A stretch of 44,995 bases of DNA, taken from Chthoniobacter flavus. Lineage in GTDB: Bacteria > Verrucomicrobiota > Verrucomicrobiia > Chthoniobacterales > Terrimicrobiaceae. The translations under genes were made by a program, and so were the position numbers. The notes below the pieces were generated by a model. That model was given only the letters and a program-made list of their open reading frames with translations. It was not told the origin of the DNA and did no database searches. Of the stretch, positions 7,760-15,420 are shown one piece after another (within the stretch, counting starts at the first letter, position 1; the number at the start of each line of letters is the position of its first letter). The stretch lies in the NCBI GenBank assembly GCA_945883435.1, contig CAMCXK010000022.1, positions 1 to 44,995 on the forward strand. Reading direction: 5' to 3'.

Positions 7760-10700
7760 TCATGGGATGGTCACCTTAAGGCGGAGAAACTTCCGGTTTT
7801 CCCCTGGTTCCACCGGCACCGTGGCGCGCCGGATTTCATAGATCCCAGCATCGGTAAGGAGCGAGTCGGTGACGCTGGAAGTCGACCAGACCGCGTCGGT
7901 CGTGAGTTGGGACGTCCACTCCACGCGGCCGCTGGATCCGCTCAGGGCCTTGCTGCGAGGGTAGTCGAGCACAAGAAGACCATCGCCTGTGTGGAAGACG
8001 ATTCCGGCAGTTGACGGTCCAGCTGCATCCAGTCCGAGGAAATATTCAAGGAGGTTTGAGAGACCGTCGCCATCGGGATCGCCGTTGGCGGATGGGTCGG
8101 TGAGGCTGGTCGCCCAATCGGCAAATGTGGGAGCAGTCACGGAGAGCATGCCTGGTTGGTAAACGAGATCGTAGTTGAAGGGGCTGAAAGTGCCGCCGGT
8201 GGCGTCTGAGGGGATGATTTCGTAGGTGCCAGCGGCGTCGTTGGCCAGCGTGCCGCCGTTGGCAGTGAGGGTGACGGAGCCGATGGTTTCATTGCCGACG
8301 AGTCCGCTGGAGGTGAAGGCGGAGGTGCCGAGCGCGAGGGATTGGCCAAAGGGTTTGGAGCGGTTCGACGCCGTGACGGTGAGGAGTTTTTGGCGGACGG
8401 TGGAGGATGGAACGGGGAGGGTGACGCGGGTGGCATTCGCGCTCGAGCAGAGGATGGTGCCGGCGTAGGAATCGGCGGCGATGCCTGCGGCGAGGCGGAG
8501 GTGGAGGGTGACGGGGCCCAGGGTGCCGTTGCCGGCGAGGGTTTGGGTGGCGGCGTAGCCGGTGGTGCCGTTGGCGGTTTGGGAGATTTCGAATCCGGGA
8601 GGCGCGGTGACGAGGATGCCGGAGTTGATGTGGGTGCCGGACACGGTGAAGGTGGAGCTGGCAGAGGCGTTGCCGTATGTGGCGGAGACTGCGGTAAGGG
8701 AGCTGTTTGCGGTGAGGACGGGCGCGGTGGCGGAGGGGGCATCGGTGATCAGGAAATCATCGATGTTTGTGCGGCGGTTCGAGGCGCCTGTGGCCTCGGT
8801 GCGTATGCGGGCGCGGACATTTCCACTTTGATTGATGGTGGCGGAAAAGGTGGCGGCGCCGGCTCCGGCGGTGAAGCGTCCGGCCTCTGTCCATGTGGAT
8901 CCCGAGTTCAGGCTGTATTCCACGATCCACTCGATTTGGGTGTCGGAGCCATAGCGGCGGTTCTGAAAGCTGATCGTTCCAATGCCGCCGGCTTTGTCGG
9001 CGAGCATGGTGATGGCGGATGTGGAGTGGCCGCGAAGGCGAACCGATTTGGTTCCGTTTTTGAAGTCGCTGGCATCCGATCCGATCAGGGCCTCGGTGAA
9101 ATTCCAGGAGATGCCATTGAGGCTCACATTCGCTGAGGCATAGGCGCTTTTTGTTCCATCCTCGAAATCGGCGAAAAAGTTTGTTTGTCCTCCGCCTCCG
9201 TCGCCTCCACCGCCTGCGGTGATGGTGAGGGCGAGTGTTTTATTACCGGTGCCTGTGGGGTTGGTGGCGGAGAGGGTGTGGGTGGTGGTTCCGGCGAGGG
9301 ATGGGGTGCCGGAGATGAGGCCGGTGGAGGAGTTGACGGCGAGGCCGGCGGGGAGGTCGGTGGCGTTGAAGGAGGTGGGGGAATTCGAAGCGGTGATTTG
9401 GTAGGAGAAGGATTGGCCGACGGTGCCGTTGGCTGTGCCGGGGCTCGTAATGGCGGGCGGGGAGGCGGAGCCGAAGGACGAGTTGCGGGGATTCGGAGCG
9501 CCGATGGTGAAGTCGGCCTTGTTGTCACCCGAATCGGTGGCACCTCCGCCGGTGCGGAAGAGGGAGGTGGTGGAGGAGGGCGATGAGGCGGCTCCGGACC
9601 CTTCGTAGGCTGTGGCGGTGCCGTAGCCGACGAAGTCCTGAAGACCCGCTTGGCCGGCAGGGGATGCTCCCGTGAAGGTGTTGGTGGAATCGCGCAGGGC
9701 GATTTTGCCATTCGTGCCGCTCATGTTGCTGGTTCCGGTGGAGTCGGCGGTAGGGAGGGCGGCGCCGGTGTTGCCGCCGGCAAGTTTGACGAGATGGTAT
9801 TTCCCGGGGGCGATCGAGCCGGTGAGCGGTGCGGCGGACCATGTGGTGCCGGAGGCGGACGCGTATTGGATGGACCAACCGGAGAGGCTGACGGTGGAGT
9901 TGCCGCGGTTGTAAAGTTCGACGAAGTCGGCGTTGTAGACGGCGCCGGAGTTTCCGCCCGCGCCGTAGGCCTGGCTGATCAAAACGGGATTCTGGATGAT
10001 GGAGAAGCTCGAGGTGCTGGTGACGTTTCCGAAGGTGTTCGTGACAGTGATCGTGCCGCTGGAGGCTCCAGCGGGGACTGTCGCGGAGAGGAGGGTGGTG
10101 GATGTCGCGGTGAATTGGGCTTCGATGCCGTTGAAGGCGACGGATGTGACGCCGGCGAAATTCGTGCCATTGATGGTGACGACATCCCCGGCGCGGCCAT
10201 TGGCGGGGCTGAACGAGGTGATGGCTGGCGACCCGTTTCCGGAGAGGACGAAAACGGTGGCGGCAGTGGAAGTCGCCGAGGCGCCCTCGGTGTCGGTGGC
10301 CACGGCCGTGAGGCTGAAAGTGCCAGCGTTGGTCGGGGTCCAGGAGGCCGAATACGGAGCCGTGGTGTCGATACCGAGCGAGGTGTTGCCGCTGAAGAAT
10401 TGAACGCTCTGGACGGTGCCACTGGCTTCGCCAAGGGTCTTGTCCGTGGCGCTGGCGGCGAGGGTGAGGGGAGAGTTCGGGAGAACGGTGGTGCCGCTGG
10501 AGGGCGAGTCGAATGTCACCGTGGGCGGAGGGTTGGTCTCGATATTCGCGCCACCTGTGATGATCAGCGAGTAGGCTTGCGAGGCGGTTGTGAGATTTCC
10601 CGAGAGCGAGACGGTGGCGGTAAAAGTGCCGGCCTGCCCTGGCGAAGAGATGAGGACTTGCTCAACGGTGTCGACATTGTTTTTTCCGCGTATGGACGCG

Positions 10701-12409
10701 AGAGACAAGGCGGAGTCGGTCCAGTTGCCAACATAGGGCATGACGAACGGCAAAGTGGCGTTGCCGTTCGGGGAGGTGATCTGGAGGTCGAGGTTGTGGC
10801 GGAGGTTCGGGGTGCGGGAGTCGGAGGCGGTCTGGGCCGCGCCGGCCGGCTCTGTCCAGCAAAGAGTGGCGCGGATCGGCGAGACGCCATCCCACTGGAA
10901 CGAATGGGTGGTGGTTTTGGTCGAGTTGTTGAGGGCTCCCTCGATCATTTTGGGGGCGGCGAGGCTGGCCTTGTGGGCGAGGATGACATCGGCGGCGGCT
11001 TTCACGTTGAGGAGCCCCCAGCCGTTTTTGTAATCGGGTCCTGTGGTGCCGAGGTCGTCCGCCGTGTGAATAAGGAGGGCTTTCAGCATGCTTGCGCGCA
11101 GGCGCTGGTTTGAGAACTCCCGGGCGTAAAGTTGGACGAGAAGGGCGGCCGAACCCGCGGCCGAAGGAGTGGCCATGCTGGTGCCGTCGTAGGTGTCGTA
11201 GCTGGCGTCGCCCGTCGAGATGGACGAGTAAACAGTGACACCGTTTGCCACAAGGTCCGGCTTGATGCGCCCGTCGTCGCAGGGGCCCCAGCTTGAAAAG
11301 GAGGACATGGCGGCTTTTGAGGTGTCGCGGTTGCCCGAGGTCACGGCATCGTTCACCGCGCCGACGGTCAGGATGTTTTTTGCAAGGCCGTTGAATGTGA
11401 TGGATTGATAACCGCCCTTGGAGGTCAGGAGGTCTTGTTCATTTCCCGCCGCCCAGCAGATGAGGTAGTAGGGGAGGCTGTTGGCGAGGTTGTCGGTGGT
11501 CACGCATTCCGATTCATAGCGCCCCATGTCGGCCGAGGCCGCACTGTAGCCGTAGGAATGGTTCGAAAGGGGAATCCGGGCAATGTCACTGGCTGTTGCG
11601 GCTCCGGCGGATGTCATTTCCGGGTAGTCGCTGTTCCAGTCGTAGGAGTCGATCGAGACGAGCGGAGCCATTCCCTTGGCGCTCGCGGTGGTGCCATTGG
11701 CTCCGATTGTTCCGGCGACATGGGTGGCGTGGTCGTCGACGGCGACGGAGCTGTTTCGTTTGACGACGCGGGCGGTGTTGAATTCCCGGTGGGTGTTGCG
11801 GACGGAGCCGGCATCCCAAATCCCGACTTTCACGCCGGATCCATCCAGATTGTAGGGGGCTGATTGCCGGATGGCGGCCGCGCCGCTGCTGACCGCGGCA
11901 TTGGTATTTTGGGTGGTTCGGTAGAGCGGGACTTCGCCGCGGAAGGAATACAGGATCGAAACCTTGTGACCGGGCCCATCAATTCGGAGGGGAACTCCCA
12001 GCCGGGCGGCCTTTTCGAGCACGGACTCGTATCGGGCCTCTTCCATTTCTGATAAACGTGCCGCGACGAAGTCCCGCTCCACCGGATTGGAGAGATCCGC
12101 CGTGGCAAAGAGTTCATCCGGTGTTTTTGCGGAAGAAAATGCGGCAGCCGCTTCGTCGGGCGTTGTGATTTTTGTGGAGGTGGTGAGTGCCGGGTCGGGC
12201 TGAGTATGAGGTGGTGGAGTGGAATGGTTCGCTGATTCCCCCGAGGTTTGCTCCCCTTTGCCGGGCGGGGTTCCAGCATCTTGTGATGATGGTGATGTTT
12301 CAGCCGAGCCTGCCGGAGAGTGGGATGCGTGAGGCAGCGGCTTTGCAATCCAGAGAACAAGTGCAAACAACGCACCGATGAGAATTGCCACAGGGAAGAA
12401 CTTCCTCAT
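7760..12409 (-). CDS. Large exported subtilisin-like (S8) protease with lamin-tail and Ig-like domains
   Basis: The 1549-residue protein starts with a signal peptide/anchor (about residues 4-24) and a Ser/Pro/Thr-rich stretch. The S8 domain has D199 in 'VGIWDAGS', H227 in 'DDHATHVAGTIG', oxyanion N323 in 'AAGNE', and nucleophile S411 in 'YDGTSMATPSAAG'. Next come IPT/Ig-like repeats ('ITSFSPANGRAGDVVTING'), a lamin-tail domain ('ADFVELYNRGNSTVSLSGW'), a putative-Ig domain ('PAGLAVNSSTGLISGTP') and MBG-type repeats. The tail has 'DPSANGDPDGDGLSNLLEY', common at the end of exported Verrucomicrobiota proteins, and a final beta-strand ending 'FLRLKVTIP'. It likely digests proteins outside the cell or at its surface. 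AAGGA lies about 7 bases before the ATG. Substrate and anchoring are unknown. Confidence 0.92.
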   Translation of the reverse strand: MRKFFPVAILIGALFALVLWIAKPLPHASHSPAGSAETSPSSQDAGTPPGKGEQTSGESANHSTPPPHTQPDPALTTSTKITTPDEAAAAFSSAKTPDELFATADLSNPVERDFVAARLSEMEEARYESVLEKAARLGVPLRIDGPGHKVSILYSFRGEVPLYRTTQNTNAAVSSGAAAIRQSAPYNLDGSGVKVGIWDAGSVRNTHREFNTARVVKRNSSVAVDDHATHVAGTIGANGTTASAKGMAPLVSIDSYDWNSDYPEMTSAGAATASDIARIPLSNHSYGYSAASADMGRYESECVTTDNLANSLPYYLICWAAGNEQDLLTSKGGYQSITFNGLAKNILTVGAVNDAVTSGNRDTSKAAMSSFSSWGPCDDGRIKPDLVANGVTVYSSISTGDASYDTYDGTSMATPSAAGSAALLVQLYAREFSNQRLRASMLKALLIHTADDLGTTGPDYKNGWGLLNVKAAADVILAHKASLAAPKMIEGALNNSTKTTTHSFQWDGVSPIRATLCWTEPAGAAQTASDSRTPNLRHNLDLQITSPNGNATLPFVMPYVGNWTDSALSLASIRGKNNVDTVEQVLISSPGQAGTFTATVSLSGNLTTASQAYSLIITGGANIETNPPPTVTFDSPSSGTTVLPNSPLTLAASATDKTLGEASGTVQSVQFFSGNTSLGIDTTAPYSASWTPTNAGTFSLTAVATDTEGASATSTAATVFVLSGNGSPAITSFSPANGRAGDVVTINGTNFAGVTSVAFNGIEAQFTATSTTLLSATVPAGASSGTITVTNTFGNVTSTSSFSIIQNPVLISQAYGAGGNSGAVYNADFVELYNRGNSTVSLSGWSIQYASASGTTWSAAPLTGSIAPGKYHLVKLAGGNTGAALPTADSTGTSNMSGTNGKIALRDSTNTFTGASPAGQAGLQDFVGYGTATAYEGSGAASSPSSTTSLFRTGGGATDSGDNKADFTIGAPNPRNSSFGSASPPAITSPGTANGTVGQSFSYQITASNSPTSFNATDLPAGLAVNSSTGLISGTPSLAGTTTHTLSATNPTGTGNKTLALTITAGGGGDGGGGQTNFFADFEDGTKSAYASANVSLNGISWNFTEALIGSDASDFKNGTKSVRLRGHSTSAITMLADKAGGIGTISFQNRRYGSDTQIEWIVEYSLNSGSTWTEAGRFTAGAGAATFSATINQSGNVRARIRTEATGASNRRTNIDDFLITDAPSATAPVLTANSSLTAVSATYGNASASSTFTVSGTHINSGILVTAPPGFEISQTANGTTGYAATQTLAGNGTLGPVTLHLRLAAGIAADSYAGTILCSSANATRVTLPVPSSTVRQKLLTVTASNRSKPFGQSLALGTSAFTSSGLVGNETIGSVTLTANGGTLANDAAGTYEIIPSDATGGTFSPFNYDLVYQPGMLSVTAPTFADWATSLTDPSANGDPDGDGLSNLLEYFLGLDAAGPSTAGIVFHTGDGLLVLDYPRSKALSGSSGRVEWTSQLTTDAVWSTSSVTDSLLTDAGIYEIRRATVPVEPGENRKFLRLKVTIP

Positions 12410-12516
12410 TGCGTCATCCTTCCCGGCGGCGACGAAGGATCAACGCCCGCGAAGTGACGATCCCGTTACACAAAAACCAGACTTCCCGTGCCAGTGGCCA
12501 GCGGCAAGGTCGAATC

Positions 12517-12985
12517 TTACATGTCGGTGAACTGGTCGCTCTCGCGATGGCTGAGGAGCGGTATTTTCTTTTCGGCAAGACTTGAGACCAAGCGCTCACT
12601 CAAGTGGGCGCCTTGTTCGCTGCGGCGGATGGTGGCCTCGATTTTCTCCGTGGTCTCGCGGGCCGCGCTTGCGCTTCGTTAAGCGAGGTTGCGGACCTCT
12701 TCTGCCACCACAGCAAATCCGGCTCCCGCCTCGCCGGCCCGGGCGGCCTCCACGGCGGCATTGAGGGCCAGAATATTGGTTTGAAAGGCGATTTCGTCGA
12801 TGGTGCGAACGATTTTGACCATTTCCCCGCCGGCGGTTTGGGTGTCCCGAACGGCGTTCGAGAGTTTTTCAACCGAGGCCTTGATTTCGTCCAAGGTGTG
12901 CAGGAGTTCCTGCATCTGGCGGCTTCCAAGGCAATCGGCAGGGGCGCACCCCTTGGCGATATTTTGGTGAAATGCTTGCCGACGT
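12517..12985 (-). pseudogene. Methyl-accepting chemotaxis protein remnant with internal stop
   Basis: One minus-strand frame encodes the hairpin tip of a chemoreceptor signalling domain: '[20 protein letters not shown]' and then '[13 protein letters not shown]'. The next codon, normally Gln in 'NLAQRSA', is TAA at 12681-12679. The frame then continues with normal family sequence (RSASAARETTEKIEATI, then SEQGAHLSERLV) to a stop at 12519-12517. A single CAA-to-TAA change explains the break. Upstream, family similarity stops near 12920 and the frame runs into floA, so the sensor, membrane and HAMP parts are missing; the C-terminal half of the signalling domain is also gone. This is a decayed fragment and cannot encode a receptor. 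Confidence 0.85.
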
Positions 12986-13003
12986 GTGCAAGGTTGGCTT
13001 TCT

Positions 13004-14020
13004 ATGACTGGTGCCTTTCTCTTTTACTTCCTGTTTGCAATTGTGCTCCTCGGAGCGTTGGTGGTTGTTTTCCTGTTGCTGAATTTCTTCGGCACCTGGC
13101 TCCGCGCGAAGTTGGCGGATGCGCCGGTATCATTCGCGAAGCTCATCGGGATGCGCCTGCGCCGGGTTCCGATGGGTTTGATTGTGGACAGCCGGATCAC
13201 GGCTGTGAAAGCCGGCTTGGCACTCGACACCGATCCTTTGGAGGCCCACTACCTTGCAGGCGGCAACGTGTCTCATGTTGTTCTCGCCCTCATCGCCGCA
13301 GACAAGGCGAAGATTGTTTTGGATTTCAACCGGGCCTGCGCGATCGATCTGGCTATCAAAGGCACCAGCAAAACTGTCTTGGAAGCGGTGCGCACGAGCA
13401 TCAACCCCAAAGTCATCGACTGTCCCAATCCGGCCACGGGAAAAACCACCATTGACGCGGTGGCCCGGGATGGAATCGGCGTCAAGGTGCGGGCGCGCGT
13501 GACGGTGCGATCCAACCTGAACCGCTTCGTTGGCGGTGCCACCGAGGAGACGATCATCGCCCGCGTGGGCGAGGGCATCATCACCTCAATCGGATCCGCC
13601 GCCTCCTACAAGGATGTGCTGGAAAATCCCGACACGATTTCGCGCACCGTTCTTGCCAAGGGATTGGACACGGGGACGGCATTTGAAATTTTGTCGGTGG
13701 ATATCGCCGATGTGGATATCGGCGACAACATCGGCGCCAAGTTGCAAGCCGAGCAGGCCGAGGCCGACAAGGTTGTTGCCCAAGCCAAGGCGGAAATGCG
13801 CCGGGCGGCGGCTGTCGCCACCGAGCAGGAAATGAAGGCCCGAACCCAGGAAATGCAGGCCAAGGTTGTGGAAGCCGAGGCCCAGGTGCCCGAGGCCATG
13901 GCTGAGGCCTTCCGCTCCGGCAATTTGGGAATCATGGATTACGTGCGTATGAAAAATCTGCAATCCGACACGGCGATGCGGGAGTCGATCGCCTCCCCGG
14001 GGACCACACCGACTATTTAA
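13004..14020 (+). CDS. floA: Flotillin-like protein FloA
   Basis: This 338-residue SPFH-family protein has one N-terminal membrane helix (about residues 5-28), the FloA block '[10 protein letters not shown]', an SPFH core with 'ITAVKAGL' and '[18 protein letters not shown]', and a C-terminal coiled coil rich in Ala/Glu ('[20 protein letters not shown]'). FloA scaffolds ordered membrane patches in bacteria. I prefer the ATG at 13004; a GTG six codons earlier (12986) is in frame. It heads a plus-strand cluster with a small membrane-anchored protein 6 bases downstream, then msrB and a HIT hydrolase. The decayed chemoreceptor lies just upstream on the other strand. Confidence 0.93.
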   Translation: MTGAFLFYFLFAIVLLGALVVVFLLLNFFGTWLRAKLADAPVSFAKLIGMRLRRVPMGLIVDSRITAVKAGLALDTDPLEAHYLAGGNVSHVVLALIAADKAKIVLDFNRACAIDLAIKGTSKTVLEAVRTSINPKVIDCPNPATGKTTIDAVARDGIGVKVRARVTVRSNLNRFVGGATEETIIARVGEGIITSIGSAASYKDVLENPDTISRTVLAKGLDTGTAFEILSVDIADVDIGDNIGAKLQAEQAEADKVVAQAKAEMRRAAAVATEQEMKARTQEMQAKVVEAEAQVPEAMAEAFRSGNLGIMDYVRMKNLQSDTAMRESIASPGTTPTI

Positions 14021-14026
14021 TCGCAC

Positions 14027-14476
14027 ATGGAACAACTTGTCCTCGTCCTCCTGATTGCGGCGATCAGCCTCATCAACTGGCTGATCGAGCAATCCGGAAA
14101 AATGAGGGAACGGCGCCGCCTGGAAAAGCAGCGTGGGCCCGCTCCGGAGGTCGATCCCGAGCCGTTGACGCATCAACCTCGCGAGGCGGTTCCTCCCCCT
14201 TTTCTTGAGGAATGGAGAACCCTTTCGGACACTGCGGAGCCTGCCCCTCCCCCGCCTCTTCCACCGGCTGCGGTCGCACCGGTGGTTTTCCCCGTTCCCG
14301 TTCGAGACCCGTTGCCGGCGGTTCAGTTGCGTCCGGGGCCGCGGGTGCGCCCTGCAAAAGCCCCTGTTCCGGGCGGATCCGCTCTCTTACCGGATCTCAA
14401 AAGTTCCGTCGCGCTCCGTCAAGCCGTGCTGGCGCGGGAGATTCTTGGGCCGCCGCGGGGGCTTGCTTCGTATTGA
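14027..14476 (+). CDS. Membrane-anchored Pro-rich protein with C-terminal EILGPPRGL motif
   Basis: The 149-residue product has an N-terminal membrane helix (about residues 3-20), a basic stretch ('[12 protein letters not shown]'), a long Pro/Ala/Val-rich linker (about residues 37-115) and a short conserved-looking tail '[18 protein letters not shown]'. Similar 'EILGPP' tails are known at the ends of uncharacterised membrane-anchored proteins in PVC and Bacteroidota genomes. It starts 6 bases after floA, so a role with FloA (a client or adaptor of the flotillin patch) is a reasonable inference. No enzymatic motif is visible. It ends four bases before msrB. Confidence 0.75.
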   Translation: MEQLVLVLLIAAISLINWLIEQSGKMRERRRLEKQRGPAPEVDPEPLTHQPREAVPPPFLEEWRTLSDTAEPAPPPPLPPAAVAPVVFPVPVRDPLPAVQLRPGPRVRPAKAPVPGGSALLPDLKSSVALRQAVLAREILGPPRGLASY

Positions 14477-14480
14477 TGGC

Positions 14481-14882
14481 ATGCTGACGCCGATCCAAGA
14501 ACACGTGACCCGCCGGAATGGCACGGAGCCGCCTTTTCAAAACCCGTATTGGAATCACAAGGAAGAGGGGCTTTACGTGTGTGTGATTTCCGGGGAGGCG
14601 TTGTTTTCCTCGCGCGACAAATTCGATTCCGGAACCGGTTGGCCCAGTTTCACCAGGCCTGTTCAAGCCGGCGTGGTCGCCGAGGTGGTGGATTGCTCGC
14701 ATGGGATGGAGCGGGTTGAAGTGCGGTCGATTCCGGGCGCTTCGCACCTGGGCCACGTCTTTCCCGATGGTCCCGCCCCCGGTGGATTGCGGTATTGCAT
14801 CAATTCCGCCGCTTTGAAATTCGTGCCGGTGGGAAGCCTGAATCCCATGCAAACGCAGCTTTTTTGCCATGCCAAAAGCTGA
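14481..14882 (+). CDS. msrB: Peptide methionine-(R)-sulfoxide reductase MsrB, zinc-less form
   Basis: MsrB reduces methionine-R-sulfoxide, the stereoisomer MsrA does not act on. The family blocks '[11 protein letters not shown]', '[11 protein letters not shown]' and '[11 protein letters not shown]' are present, with C106 as the catalytic cysteine. Both CxxC pairs that bind structural zinc in many MsrBs are lost: the first reads CVIS (residues 34-37) and the second has no cysteine before 'HLGHVF'. This is the zinc-free subtype. The start is ATG 14481, four bases after the floA partner gene. There is no signal peptide, so it is likely cytosolic, unlike MsrA here. It overlaps the HIT gene by 14 bases. 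Confidence 0.93.
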   Translation: MLTPIQEHVTRRNGTEPPFQNPYWNHKEEGLYVCVISGEALFSSRDKFDSGTGWPSFTRPVQAGVVAEVVDCSHGMERVEVRSIPGASHLGHVFPDGPAPGGLRYCINSAALKFVPVGSLNPMQTQLFCHAKS

Positions 14883-15393
14883 CGAATCCTTTCCCCGGGC
14901 GGAGGTCGAGGCGCTGTGGGCACCTTGGCGAGTGGAGTATTTCGAGGCCGAGCATCGCACGGGTGTCGATTTCCTGACCGAGGCGTCCGAGACTTCGGAC
15001 GACCGTGCCCACTTGGTGGTGGCGCGGCGGGCGACCGCCTTTTTGATCATGAACAAATACCCGTATTCCGCGGGTCACTTGATGGCGGTGCCGAATCGCA
15101 AGGTGGCGGCCACGGGAGATCTTGAAGATGCGGAAATCCTCGATCTGTGGCGCTTGTGCGCGCGGGCCCAACAAATCCTGGCTGTGGCGGTGCGCGCCCA
15201 GGGATTCAACATCGGCTGGAATACCGGACGGGTTTCGGGGGCCGGTGTGGAGACACACTTGCATGTCCATATTGTGCCACGCTGGATCGGTGATTCGAAC
15301 TTCATCGCGGTGATTGGCGGCACACGCATCATTCCGGAGGGCTTGATGCCCCTTTACGAACGTTTGGTGAGGGTGGACGCGGACTTGTCCTGA
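14869..15393 (+). CDS. HIT-family nucleotide hydrolase/transferase
   Basis: This 174-residue protein has the histidine-triad signature '[12 protein letters not shown]' (H130, H132, H134; the middle His is the expected nucleophile) and the upstream block '[15 protein letters not shown]'. The N-terminal '[10 protein letters not shown]' is typical of the bacterial HIT subgroup related to Ap4A phosphorylase. Such enzymes split dinucleoside polyphosphates or nucleoside phosphoramidates. It is the last gene of the floA cluster and starts inside msrB. It meets the TPR gene tail to tail with a 13-base gap. Exact substrate is not readable. Confidence 0.88.
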   Translation: MPKADESFPRAEVEALWAPWRVEYFEAEHRTGVDFLTEASETSDDRAHLVVARRATAFLIMNKYPYSAGHLMAVPNRKVAATGDLEDAEILDLWRLCARAQQILAVAVRAQGFNIGWNTGRVSGAGVETHLHVHIVPRWIGDSNFIAVIGGTRIIPEGLMPLYERLVRVDADLS

Positions 15394-15399
15394 GGAGAT

Positions 15400-15420
15400 C
15401 CGCCGCTCAACGCGCGGCGG
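15400..15420. terminator. Hairpin between convergent HIT and TPR genes
   Basis: CCGCCGC and GCGGCGG form a 7-bp GC-only stem with a 7-base loop between the two convergent genes; the loop and right arm include the end of the TPR gene. No T-tract follows on either strand, so if it ends transcription it is not a classical intrinsic terminator. Confidence 0.35.

Noticed and set aside
9650-11113. Plus-strand 487-codon frame inside the subtilase gene
   Set aside because: Gly/Ala/Arg-rich low-complexity translation opposite a clear protease gene; a shadow frame.
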